This document shows, in pieces, positions 18,466-27,366 of a DNA stretch of 64,000 nt. A program made the position numbers and the translations under genes. The DNA is from an uncultured Clostridia bacterium (lineage in GTDB: Bacteria; Bacillota; Clostridia; Christensenellales; Borkfalkiaceae), in the NCBI GenBank assembly GCA_947626685.1, contig CANQTD010000002.1:1-64000 (forward strand), in the 5' to 3' direction. Under the pieces are notes generated by a model. It did no database searches and was not told the DNA's origin. It saw nothing but the letters and a program-made list of their open reading frames with translations. Position 1 is the stretch's first letter; each line of letters begins with the position of its first letter.

Positions 18466-19491
18466 ATGAAATACATTACTTTTGCCGTGCCGTGTTACAA
18501 TTCGGAGGCCTACATGCGCAAGTGCGTAGAGAGCCTTCTTGCGGGCGGCGACGACGTGCAGATCGTCATCGTGAACGACGGCTCGAAGGACGGAACGCTT
18601 GCCATCGCGCGCGAATATGAGGAGAGGTATCCCACGATCGTGCGCGTTGTCGACAAGGAGAACGGCGGGCACGGCTCGGGCGTGAATGCGGGCCTCCGTC
18701 TCGCAAGCGGTCTCTATTACAAAGTCGTCGATTCGGACGATTGGGTAGACGGGGACGCGCTCCGCGATCTGCTTTCCGTCATCAAGGAGCATGCGGCGCA
18801 GGGCTGTTTGCCCGATCTGTATGTTGTCAACTACGTCTATGAGCACAGCGCAGACGGCACGCAGTTCGTCTGCCGCTACACGGAGAATTTTCCCGTCGGA
18901 AAGCTCTTCGGATGGGGGGAAGTCAAGCGGTTCAAGCTCAGCAACATGCTCCTGATGCACTCCCTCGTCTATAAGACGGACGTACTGCGCAGAAGCGGGC
19001 TCGTGCTTCCCGAGCACACATTTTATGTGGACGACATTTATTCCTATAACCCGCTTCCCTATGTCGAAAGCATCTATTATCTCGACGCCGACTTTTACAG
19101 ATATTTCATCGGCAGGGCGGACCAATCCGTCAATTTCACGAATTTCACCAAACGGTACGAGCAAATGATCCGCGTCATGCTCGCCATGACCGACCGTTGG
19201 ACGTACGACGAGATCGTATCCCAGCCGAAGAACAGAAAGCGGTACATGTTCCACGCGCTCGAGAATTACATGCTCACGGCGCAGCTCTTCATCGGGGCGG
19301 AGGACACGCCCGAACGCAGGGCGGCGTTCAAACAGATGTGGCGGCATATCAAGGAAAAAGACGGAAAGCTCTACCGAAAGCTCCGTTACCGCACCTATGT
19401 GCTCGCCTCGACCGTTCTGACGTGGAGACTGCGCGGCAGGGTCATGGTATGGTCGTACAAAAAGCTCTGCCAAAAGAAAAAGCTCGGATGA
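18466..19491 (+). CDS. glycosyltransferase family 2
   Basis: A 341-residue GT-A fold transferase. The N-terminal nucleotide-binding strand is TFAVPCYNSEAYMRKCVESLL, followed by IVIVNDGSKDGT and the DxD-type metal site DSDDWVDGD near residue 86. No membrane segment is present, but the C-terminus is basic (VWSYKKLCQKKKLG), which may aid membrane contact. A run of eight G residues acts as Shine-Dalgarno before ATG 18466. It lies 7 nt before the UDP-galactopyranose mutase gene, so a role in making a galactofuranose-containing surface glycan is likely (inference). Confidence 0.88.
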   Translation: MKYITFAVPCYNSEAYMRKCVESLLAGGDDVQIVIVNDGSKDGTLAIAREYEERYPTIVRVVDKENGGHGSGVNAGLRLASGLYYKVVDSDDWVDGDALRDLLSVIKEHAAQGCLPDLYVVNYVYEHSADGTQFVCRYTENFPVGKLFGWGEVKRFKLSNMLLMHSLVYKTDVLRRSGLVLPEHTFYVDDIYSYNPLPYVESIYYLDADFYRYFIGRADQSVNFTNFTKRYEQMIRVMLAMTDRWTYDEIVSQPKNRKRYMFHALENYMLTAQLFIGAEDTPERRAAFKQMWRHIKEKDGKLYRKLRYRTYVLASTVLTWRLRGRVMVWSYKKLCQKKKLG

Positions 19492-19498
19492 GGGTACC

Positions 19499-20611
19499 AT
19501 GTCCAAGAAACAATACGATTATTTGATCGTCGGGAGCGGTCTGTACGGCGCGGTGTGCGCGCATGAACTGACCGCCCGCGGAAAGAAATGCCTCGTGCTC
19601 GAAAAGCGCGCCCATATCGGCGGGAGCGTATACACCGAGGAGATCGAGGGGATCCGCGTCCACAAATACGGGGCGCACATTTTCCATACGTCCGATCCGT
19701 CCGTTTGGGAATACGTCAACCGTTTTGCAAAGTTCAACGGGTTCGTCAACATGCCGCTCGCGCGCTATCACGACGAGCAATACCACCTTCCCTTCAATAT
19801 GCACACCTTCACCGCGCTCTGGAAGGACGTGAAAACGCCCGCCGAAGCCGAGGCGCGCATCGCGGAGGAGAGGGGGAAATACGCCTTCGCCGAGCCCAAG
19901 AACCTCGAGGAACAGGCCATCCGCCTCGTCGGAAAGACGGTCTATGAAAAACTCGTGAAGGGGTACACCGAGAAGCAGTGGGGGCGGCCGTGCAGCGAGC
20001 TCCCCGCCTTCATCATTCGGCGTCTGCCCGTCCGCTTCACATTCGACAACAACTACTTCAACGACGTCTATCAGGGCATTCCGGAAGGCGGCTATACGCC
20101 GATCGTCGAAAAGATGCTCGCCGGTGCAGACGTCCGCCTCAACTGCGATTTTCTGCGCGACAAAGAGGGCTATCTCGCGCTCGCCGACCGCACGATTTAC
20201 ACGGGGCCCGTCGACGCCTACTTCGGCTATGCGTTCGGGGCGCTGCAATACCGCTCTCTCCGCTTTGAGACAGAGGTGCTCGACACGCTCGATTTTCAGG
20301 GCAACGCCGTGGTGAACTATACGGCGGCGGAAGTTCCCTATACGCGCATCATCGAGCACAAGCACTTCGAGTTCGGCACGCAGCCCAAGACGGTGATCTC
20401 CCGCGAGTATCCCTCCGAATGGAAGGTGGGCGACGATCCCTACTACCCCGTCAACGACGAGAAAAATACCGCGCTCTACGAAAAGTACAGAGAACTTGCA
20501 GAGCGGGAAAAGGGCGTGCACTTCGGCGGCCGTCTCGGAATGTACAGGTACTTTGACATGGACGACGTGATCGCGAGCGCGCTCGCATTCATCGAAAAAG
20601 AGATCGGATAA
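19499..20611 (+). CDS. glf: UDP-galactopyranose mutase
   Basis: Flavoenzyme that interconverts UDP-galactopyranose and UDP-galactofuranose. The 370-residue protein has the FAD-binding YLIVGSGLYGAVCAHEL start, VHKYGAHIFHTS, and KGYTEKQWGRPCSELP, all typical of bacterial Glf. Length is normal. UDP-galactose would be supplied by galE at 41.5 kb. It shares a transcript with the GT2 gene and is followed by a strong terminator. Confidence 0.95.
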   Translation: MSKKQYDYLIVGSGLYGAVCAHELTARGKKCLVLEKRAHIGGSVYTEEIEGIRVHKYGAHIFHTSDPSVWEYVNRFAKFNGFVNMPLARYHDEQYHLPFNMHTFTALWKDVKTPAEAEARIAEERGKYAFAEPKNLEEQAIRLVGKTVYEKLVKGYTEKQWGRPCSELPAFIIRRLPVRFTFDNNYFNDVYQGIPEGGYTPIVEKMLAGADVRLNCDFLRDKEGYLALADRTIYTGPVDAYFGYAFGALQYRSLRFETEVLDTLDFQGNAVVNYTAAEVPYTRIIEHKHFEFGTQPKTVISREYPSEWKVGDDPYYPVNDEKNTALYEKYRELAEREKGVHFGGRLGMYRYFDMDDVIASALAFIEKEIG

Positions 20612-20618
20612 ACGTTGG

Positions 20619-20648
20619 GGGACCCGAAACGGCGCCGTTTCGGGTCCC
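20619..20648. terminator. strong hairpin terminator after glf
   Basis: GGGACCCGAAACGGC is a perfect 15-bp inverted repeat of the following bases with no separate loop, then TCTTTCC. Confidence 0.8.
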
Positions 20649-20840
20649 TCTTTCCGTATTGCCCTCTATTTTCTTTCTTCGCGCCCAAAAGGGAAAAATA
20701 GGGGTGTATGACGCGTTTTGCCCATACCATGTCCGAGGTCTCCCCTCACAAGCGGCAAAAACTGCGCATTTCCGATGGCGGGGAAAATGTTCGTAATTCA
20801 CATTTTTTATAAAATAAGGAAAAATTTCTTTGTTTTGTAT
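20649..20840. other. intergenic stretch, no gene seen
   Basis: About 190 nt between the glf terminator and the next promoter. AT-rich towards the 3' end. I see no open frame with a ribosome binding site and no clear hairpin. Confidence 0.5.
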
Positions 20841-20869
20841 TGACATTCCCGCGCGCTTGTGATAAAATT
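20841..20869 (+). promoter_or_regulatory. near-consensus promoter of the GH55-like lipoprotein gene
   Basis: TTGACA, 17-nt spacer, extended -10 TGATAAAAT. Only 10 nt separate the -10 from ATG 20880, giving a leader of a few nt and no Shine-Dalgarno. Confidence 0.85.
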
Positions 20870-20879
20870 CTTAACAGAA

Positions 20880-22979
20880 ATGAAGTCGCGCAGAACAATA
20901 CAATTCCGCAGCCGTCTGATGGCGGCCGCGCTCGTTGCATGCACGGTGCTCCCCATTGCCGCCTGCAACTTCCCTTCTCACGAGGTCGCCCCTCCCGATA
21001 CGGATCCCTTCGCAGGGGAGACGCTCGCTCCCTCCGAGGTGCGCTACGACGTTCGCGACGGCAAGGGCTATCTGCGCTGGGATGCGACGGAGGGCGCGGA
21101 AGGCTACCGCATTTTTCGTTCTGTCGGCAGGTTCGGGGATTTCGAGCCTGTGAATTCGGACGCGCTTCTCGAAGAGACGTCCTATGTTGCGGAGTCCGAT
21201 CTCTATTGCTACTATCGCGTGACGGCGGTCACGGCGGAGGGGGAGAAGGAGGTCGGCGGACCCGTCTGCGCGTTTTCGGATGAAACGCTCATCGTTTCCC
21301 CGGGCGACGACATGGCGGCCGTACAGGCGACGATCGACGAGACCCACTCCGCGCTTGAAAAGGCCTCGGACGGGCAATTTTCACCGCGGCGGTCCGCCGT
21401 AATCCTGCTCCCGGGCGATTATCCTTCCCTCGACCTCAAAGTGGGCTATTACACCACGGTGAGCGGCGCGGGGGAGACCCCGAACGACGTCCGCGTCGGC
21501 AGCCTCTACGTCTCCACCAACGTGCTGTCCAACAACAATTCGACCTGCACTTTCTGGCGGGGCGCGGAGAACTTCACCGTTTCGGGCAGTACGCGCTGGG
21601 CCGTTTCGCAGGGAACGAGCCTGCGCCGCATGCAATTTGTCGGCGACCTTTCGCTCTCCCATCCCTCGGGTTGGTCCTCGGGCGGCTTTCTCGCCAACAG
21701 CTACATCACGGGAAGGGTCGATCCCGGCACCCAGCAGCAGTGGTTCTCCCGCAACGACGAATGGAACTCGTGGAGCAGCATCGGCTCGCACAATTATGTG
21801 TTCAGCGGGTGTAAGGGCGGCGTGCCCGCGCATGTATGGTCGGAATCGGGCGGGAGATCGACCGTTCTTCCGACGACGGAGTGCATGGCGGAAAAGCCCT
21901 TCCTCGTGTACAGCGAACAAGAGGGCTACCGCGTCTTTGTCCCGCTTGCGGAGCATGCGACCTGCGGCGTCACATGGGGGAACGGCATTTCGCAGGAATT
22001 CGGCTATTTCCTGCCCATGAGAGACTTCTATATCGCCAACGAACGGGACAATGCGGAGACTTTGAACGCCGCGCTTCGGGCGGGGTATCATCTGTTCTTT
22101 CCCCCGGGGCACTATTCTTTGGAAAAGCCCCTCGAGATCGAGCGGGAGAACACCGTCGTCATGGGGCTCGGTTACGCCACGCTCGAGATCGCGGACGAAA
22201 ATTCCGATTGCGCGATCCGCGTGGACGACGTCGGCGGCGTGCGCCTTGCGGACCTCTTGATAGAGGCGGGCGCATACAGTGAGAATATGGTCGTCGTGGG
22301 CGAAAGGGGAGCGGAGACTTCGCACGCCTCCAATCCCATCGTCGTGAGCGATCTCTATCTCCGCATCGGCGGGGTCGCGAACGTGCATACCGAGACGGAC
22401 ACAGCCCTTGCGATCTATGCAAACGACGTATTGGGCGACAATTTCTGGATCTGGCGGGGCGACCATTCACAGGGCGTCGCATGGGAGGACACCTCGTACG
22501 ACGCAGGAGGCCATACCGTCACCGAATACGGCAATCCCGTACAGACGGGCATTCTCGTCGAAGGGGACCGCGTCAGCTGCTACGCGCTCATGGTGGAACA
22601 CTGCCGCGGATACCAGACGCTTTGGAAGGGGGAGGACGGCCTCACCGTCATGTACCAATCCGAGACGCCTTACCGTGTTCCCTCGCAGGAGAAGTGGATG
22701 TCGGGCAGCAAGAACGGCTGCGCGAGCTATAAGGTCGCCGACGAAGTCGAACGCCACCGCGCCTACGGCATCGGCGTCTATCTCGTCAACTACGACCGCG
22801 TCAATCTCGCCTCTGCCATCGAAGCGCCCGAAAAGGCGGGGATCTGCATGGAGCATCTCGTCATCTGCGATTTTACGCAGGGCTATCCCGCCACGATCTC
22901 CAACGTGATCAACGATCTCGGCGGCGGTGTGGGGCCCGATCGCTTCCGCAGCCTCGTCGTGCGTTTTCCGTCCGCCTGA
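20880..22979 (+). CDS. lipoprotein with FnIII and GH55/pectate-lyase-like beta-helix
   Basis: A 699-residue secreted lipoprotein. The signal ends in a lipobox (LPIAAC, Cys near 29). A fibronectin III-like domain (about 50-115, VRYDVRDGKGYLRW...YYRVTAV) is followed by a long right-handed beta-helix with YTTVSGAGETPNDVRVG, FFPPGHYSLEKPLEI, TVVMGLGYATLEI and NFWIWRGDHSQGV. That combination resembles GH55-like (exo-beta-1,3-glucanase type) proteins of actinobacteria and gut Bacillota, but substrate cannot be read off. ATG 20880 is preferred because the upstream in-frame GTG lies inside the -10 region. It stands alone on its transcript as far as I can tell. Confidence 0.75.
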   Translation: MKSRRTIQFRSRLMAAALVACTVLPIAACNFPSHEVAPPDTDPFAGETLAPSEVRYDVRDGKGYLRWDATEGAEGYRIFRSVGRFGDFEPVNSDALLEETSYVAESDLYCYYRVTAVTAEGEKEVGGPVCAFSDETLIVSPGDDMAAVQATIDETHSALEKASDGQFSPRRSAVILLPGDYPSLDLKVGYYTTVSGAGETPNDVRVGSLYVSTNVLSNNNSTCTFWRGAENFTVSGSTRWAVSQGTSLRRMQFVGDLSLSHPSGWSSGGFLANSYITGRVDPGTQQQWFSRNDEWNSWSSIGSHNYVFSGCKGGVPAHVWSESGGRSTVLPTTECMAEKPFLVYSEQEGYRVFVPLAEHATCGVTWGNGISQEFGYFLPMRDFYIANERDNAETLNAALRAGYHLFFPPGHYSLEKPLEIERENTVVMGLGYATLEIADENSDCAIRVDDVGGVRLADLLIEAGAYSENMVVVGERGAETSHASNPIVVSDLYLRIGGVANVHTETDTALAIYANDVLGDNFWIWRGDHSQGVAWEDTSYDAGGHTVTEYGNPVQTGILVEGDRVSCYALMVEHCRGYQTLWKGEDGLTVMYQSETPYRVPSQEKWMSGSKNGCASYKVADEVERHRAYGIGVYLVNYDRVNLASAIEAPEKAGICMEHLVICDFTQGYPATISNVINDLGGGVGPDRFRSLVVRFPSA

Positions 22980-23068
22980 ACCCGTCCGCCCGAACTTTCG
23001 GCCGGGAAAATAAAAACGGAAAAAACAAACAAACTATAAATTAGGTTCGCGATACAAAAAAGAAAGCG

Positions 23069-23106
23069 AAAGGGGCATGCCCCTTTGTTGCTTGCACGCA
23101 AGCAAC
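23069..23106 (+). promoter_or_regulatory. two adjacent hairpins in leader of large lipoprotein gene
   Basis: AAAGGGGCATGCCCCTTT is a perfect palindrome (23069-23086), directly followed by GTTGCTTG/CAAGCAAC with a 4-nt loop (23087-23106). They end about 63 nt before ATG 23170. No T-tract, so processing or mRNA-stability elements are more likely than terminators. Confidence 0.5.
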
Positions 23107-23169
23107 AGAAACCTTTATCGGATCCTGCGGCAAGGGCCGTCGGAATAGAAATTTTTCAAGGAGGAAAGC

Positions 23170-26100
23170 ATGAAAAGACAAAAATCGTTTTTGCGGTATT
23201 TTGTCGTAGCGGTGCTGGCCATCGTGAGCATGGCGCTCGTTCTCACTGCCTGTAACAAAGACAAAGAGACGACGCATGCCGTCACATGGGAAGTTGCCGA
23301 GCACGCCACGGTCGTCGTGGACGGCTACGACACATTACCCGAAAAGGCTAAGGACAAGGAGGTCCTCACGTTCACGGTCACGCCGGAAGAGGGCTACGCT
23401 GTCGACGAGGTGCTCTGGGAGGGGCATACCGCCAATCCCAACAGCGCGGGCAAATACAGCGTGACCATCTCTGCCGACACGAAGATCCAGATCACCGTGA
23501 AAATGAAGGTGACGGGCATCTCTGTCCGGACGAAGCCCAACAAGCTCAGCTATGAGGCGGGCGAAGCGCTCGACAAGGCGGGCATGGTCGTCGTCCTCGA
23601 GTATGCCGCGGGCGATCCTCAGCCCACGACGGAATACCGTATCCGCTATCAGGGCGGTCTTGCCGCTTCCCGTTTCGGCCTCGGCGACACCTATTTCACC
23701 GTCTACTATGAGGACGTTGAAACGAAAGTCGATCTCGACGGTCCGGCAGCTGCGGTGATCACCCTCGACCCGATGGGCGGCACGATCTCCGAAGAGTATG
23801 TGACCGCGCTCAAAGCGAACACGGAGCTCACGGGCGTAGAGACGTCCGACGGCGTGCTCACGTTCCGCTACACGGCTGCACTCACTGCCGACGTTGCGCT
23901 TCCCGCAGCCACCGACCTCAGCAAGGGCGAGGAAGGGGACTATGCCTTCAATTCGTGGAAAGTCAACGGCGAAGGCGACGGATTTGCCAAGCTCTCCAAA
24001 GAGACCGCCGTCAGCATTTCCTATCAGGCGGATTGGACGGCGCACCTCTTCAACTTCACGAGCATCGAGCTCACGCAAGAGGACGGCGACCCGTATCTCA
24101 TTGTAAAGGGCACCTATCAGGCCGCTACGAGCCTCTACATGTTCTTCACCGAGGGCAACCGCAACATCATCTACAAGGCAAACAAGGCAGAGGAGACCGT
24201 TACGGGCAATCGCGGAGAGGAATTTACTCTCAAAGTCAACCTGATGCAACTCACCGAGGCGGAAGCGCAGGACGGCGGCAGCTTTGTCGGCCCGTGGCTC
24301 GACCTCAGATTCGGCTATGACGTAGACGGCAGAACGGAATCGATGGAGATCCCCTACAACGATGCTCTCGAGACCGTCAGCGTGACCGACAGCGAGGAGA
24401 TCTACAGATTCGGCTTTGCCAAGTATGGTGAAAAGGGTCATGAAATGCTGAAAGTGGTCATCACCATGCTCACGCCCTACACCTATGAGATGCATGTCGA
24501 CAATACGGACGATGTGCTCACCCTCACGATCGACGGACAGATCCGCGAGAAGCTCATCTCCAAATTCGCGGGCATGACCGCAAAGATGGATTGGTATATC
24601 AACGGCAACGGTACGGTCAACGCACCCGACGCCACGATCGCGGCAGACGGCAAATTCCAGTTCAAATTTGTGCTCTCGCCCGAAAACGGCTTCGCCCTCG
24701 ACGCCCTCGGCTATGCGCATTTCAGCATTGTCGACGAGGAAGGCGGGCTCCTCTATAAGGACGGCACAGACGGCAACCTTCTTTCCAACGCTCTTACCAA
24801 TCGCGATGACTTCACCAAGCACGAGGAGATCCCGAACAGCGATTTCGGCGGTGTCAGCCTCATGATCTCCAATGAGGACGGCACCCTCGTGTACTACGTC
24901 GGTATTCCGAATTGGGACGCGATCGTCATCTACGGTATGAACCCGAAGGCTCCCCGCTTCACTTCGAGCGGCGACGTCGAACTCAAAGTCGACGATTACG
25001 AAAATCCCACGAAGGTCTACTTCGTCATCAAGCTCACCGTCGAGAACCTCACCGACGATGGGGTCAACGCTATCCTTCTCGGCAACACAGACGGCGATAT
25101 CAACGTCTATGAGAGCGACAGCACGCGCATGAGCAAGCTCGGCAACGTCTACACCCTTTGGTTCGACGTGACGGCGTACACCGGCACCCAGCTCTGGCCC
25201 AACCTCTACACCGTTTCCGATGGTGAAGACGGCAATCCCGTTTACACGAAGGTCGGCGAGTTCGGCGGCGACAGCGATTACAGCACGAACGGTCTCTATG
25301 CGATCGTGAACAACGTGAAGTATTCCATTATCTGCAGCGAAAGCACATGGTCGCGTCCCTGCCTCGTCGTAGGGGCTCCCGGGGATGGCGAGACCAATCC
25401 TCCCGAAACAGATCCGAACGCGGTCAAGAAAGAGATCGTGATCGACGCTGCCACCTTCACGCTCGTTGATGACAGCGGTAAGCCTTACGTCAAGTTCACC
25501 GTCAACGCAAACGGCTTTGCGAAAGCGGATGAGCTCAAGAACGCCGTGCAATACGGGAACTTCGACGCCCACGATGAGGGCGAAGAGGACGACTTCGAGT
25601 GGAAGACCCCTTGCGTCAAGGTCGATGACCTCGGGAACGACAAGTTCACCCTTTGGTTCGACATCAGCGCGATCGAGGTCGATACCGACGGCAGACTTTG
25701 GTCCAACCTGTTCTTCAACGGCACCAAGATGGAGATCAAGGATACGACGCATGCCTCCCACAACGTCAGCATCACCATCGGAGATACCATCTACACCGTC
25801 GAGTGCACGGGCGCAAACGGAACTTGGGACATTCCTTGCATCACGCTTAAAGAAGTTGGCGCTCCCGAGTACACCGCAACGGGCGCAGACCTCGTTTTGG
25901 AAGGCGAAAAAGTCTACTTCGTCGTCAGCGGTACCTCCGCAAACTACGAGGACAACGCTCTGAAAACCGTGCTTGAAAGCGTTTACTTTGACTTGCAGGA
26001 GCGCGGCGATGATTGGACGAGATGCGCAGATCTTGCAAGAACAGTCTCCGTTGAAAAGGGCGTTTGGTCGATCAAATTCGACGTTACGTCGATGGCATTG

Positions 26101-26721
26101 CACGGCAATCCCTACACTTCGCACTTTGGCGGCGAGAGCACCGATCTGAAACTCTCCGCAGAACAGGCGCAGAACCTCAAATCTGTTTCTTCCGGGAATA
26201 AGACCTACGTCCTCGTCAACAGACCGGGTAGCGTCGTAGAAGGCGATAATTGGGGCAATGTCAGTCTCAGAGTTTACGATTCTTCGATCAAATTTGTGAG
26301 CCTCGATAATACCAAGACCACTTTGGAAGTGAAGGACGGTCATGTGTATCTCGTTCTCAAAGGAGAACTCAACGGCTATACAAAAGATGACCTCACGGCG
26401 GACATTCAGAGCTGCGGAGAGGGCAATCTGGGCGGCGATTGGACGTACCCTCAAGTTGATGTAACTGCCGAGGTCGAAGGCAATCAGTTCACTGTGAAGA
26501 TCGACGTGACGAACGTGAGCGGTACGGCACCCTTTGTGATCCATCTGAAAGTGACGGGTCAAGACAGTGCGATCGACGTTTTCGCCGTCGGCGACAATCT
26601 GGCCAATGAACAAGTGATCCTCTCCGAGACCAACGGCAACAAGACTTACTCCCTCACGGTTTATAAGCTTTGGAATTCCGACAGACTCTTGCTCAAGATC
26701 ACGGAAGGCGCAGCCGAGTAA
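23170..26721 (+). CDS. giant surface lipoprotein with tandem beta-sandwich-like repeats
   Basis: A 1183-residue lipoprotein of unknown function (lipobox LVLTAC, Cys28). A first module (about 35-115) is of the bacterial repeat/InlB type (FTVTPEEGYAVDEVLW), also found in the protein at 55.9 kb. A second (about 195-290) resembles Listeria-Bacteroides repeats (ITLDPMGG...FNSWKVNG). From about 295 on, at least five diverged units of 130-160 residues follow, each with a pattern like KPYVKFTVNANGF...NKFTLWFDISAI. Two strong units lie near 758-895 and 1045-1183. Such proteins usually bind glycans at the surface; no catalytic site is visible. GGAGG precedes ATG 23170. Confidence 0.75.
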   Translation: MKRQKSFLRYFVVAVLAIVSMALVLTACNKDKETTHAVTWEVAEHATVVVDGYDTLPEKAKDKEVLTFTVTPEEGYAVDEVLWEGHTANPNSAGKYSVTISADTKIQITVKMKVTGISVRTKPNKLSYEAGEALDKAGMVVVLEYAAGDPQPTTEYRIRYQGGLAASRFGLGDTYFTVYYEDVETKVDLDGPAAAVITLDPMGGTISEEYVTALKANTELTGVETSDGVLTFRYTAALTADVALPAATDLSKGEEGDYAFNSWKVNGEGDGFAKLSKETAVSISYQADWTAHLFNFTSIELTQEDGDPYLIVKGTYQAATSLYMFFTEGNRNIIYKANKAEETVTGNRGEEFTLKVNLMQLTEAEAQDGGSFVGPWLDLRFGYDVDGRTESMEIPYNDALETVSVTDSEEIYRFGFAKYGEKGHEMLKVVITMLTPYTYEMHVDNTDDVLTLTIDGQIREKLISKFAGMTAKMDWYINGNGTVNAPDATIAADGKFQFKFVLSPENGFALDALGYAHFSIVDEEGGLLYKDGTDGNLLSNALTNRDDFTKHEEIPNSDFGGVSLMISNEDGTLVYYVGIPNWDAIVIYGMNPKAPRFTSSGDVELKVDDYENPTKVYFVIKLTVENLTDDGVNAILLGNTDGDINVYESDSTRMSKLGNVYTLWFDVTAYTGTQLWPNLYTVSDGEDGNPVYTKVGEFGGDSDYSTNGLYAIVNNVKYSIICSESTWSRPCLVVGAPGDGETNPPETDPNAVKKEIVIDAATFTLVDDSGKPYVKFTVNANGFAKADELKNAVQYGNFDAHDEGEEDDFEWKTPCVKVDDLGNDKFTLWFDISAIEVDTDGRLWSNLFFNGTKMEIKDTTHASHNVSITIGDTIYTVECTGANGTWDIPCITLKEVGAPEYTATGADLVLEGEKVYFVVSGTSANYEDNALKTVLESVYFDLQERGDDWTRCADLARTVSVEKGVWSIKFDVTSMALHGNPYTSHFGGESTDLKLSAEQAQNLKSVSSGNKTYVLVNRPGSVVEGDNWGNVSLRVYDSSIKFVSLDNTKTTLEVKDGHVYLVLKGELNGYTKDDLTADIQSCGEGNLGGDWTYPQVDVTAEVEGNQFTVKIDVTNVSGTAPFVIHLKVTGQDSAIDVFAVGDNLANEQVILSETNGNKTYSLTVYKLWNSDRLLLKITEGAAE

Positions 26722-26754
26722 ACCCGAACGCTCCTGACTTCGGTCATTGGATGA

Positions 26755-26795
26755 AACAAAAAAATCTCACGGGAAACCGTGAGATTTTTTTGTTT
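26755..26795. terminator. strong bidirectional intrinsic terminator
   Basis: AAAAAAATCTCACGG and CCGTGAGATTTTTTT form a perfect stem with a GAAA tetraloop, flanked by A and T tracts. Confidence 0.95.
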
Positions 26796-27322
26796 CCGCG
26801 CGCAAGCCTTCCCCTCATCGTGGGGTCTTCTCATTCCGTCCCGACCGAGGCTTCTATTGTAATAAACTAAGGTCGGCGCGAGCGCGGAGCCCTCATTCCG
26901 AACGGAGCGAAAGCGGAGTGAGTGAATCTTAAAGATACACTCGGCTACGCCTCGGGTTCGGTATGAGGAATGGAAGACGCGGGGGAGGCAAGGACAGCGC
27001 AAGCCTTCCCCCTTCGGGGGGAAGGTGGCACGGCGTAGCCGTGACGGATGAGGGGCACTATAAGGCGCACCCTCACCCCTGCCCCTCCCCCTGAACGTAA
27101 AAGGAGGGCTTTTTTCTCTTGGCGTCCCCTTGAGGAGGAGCTGTCACAAAGTGACTGCCCCGCGCGCACTATTTGCGACTAAGCGCGGCACGAGGAGCGG
27201 AGCGCGAAGTAGGGGGGTGTCATTTTGATTACGCCCCCTTCCGTCTCGCCGCAAAGCGGCGAGCCACCCACCCCTCGAGGGGTGGGCAAGAGTTCTTTGG
27301 GTAAGGGGGGCAAGGCAACAAA
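26796..27322. repeat. non-coding mosaic of short inverted repeats
   Basis: About 530 nt without a supportable gene. It is packed with perfect small palindromes: CACGGCGTAGCCGTG, CCTTCCCCC/GGGGGGAAGG, CTCGCCGC/GCGGCGAG and CCACCCCTC/GAGGGGTGG, together with GAACGGAGCGAAAGCGGAG and CTCGGCTACGCCTCGG. Blocks of this kind (a C/G-rich hairpin, then GGCACGGCGTAGCC, then GACGGATGAGGG) recur as dispersed repeats in gut clostridial genomes, as I recall it, so this is probably several mobile or repetitive intergenic elements side by side. Confidence 0.65.
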
Positions 27323-27359
27323 GAAAACCGCCGCGCGGCAATGCCGCGCGGCGGTTTTC
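27323..27359. terminator. strong hairpin terminator of the permuted GH3 gene
   Basis: GAAAACCGCCGCGCGGC and GCCGCGCGGCGGTTTTC form a perfect stem with a 3-nt loop. On the minus strand it lies directly downstream of the stop codon at 27367. Confidence 0.9.
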
Positions 27360-27366
27360 ATGCAAT

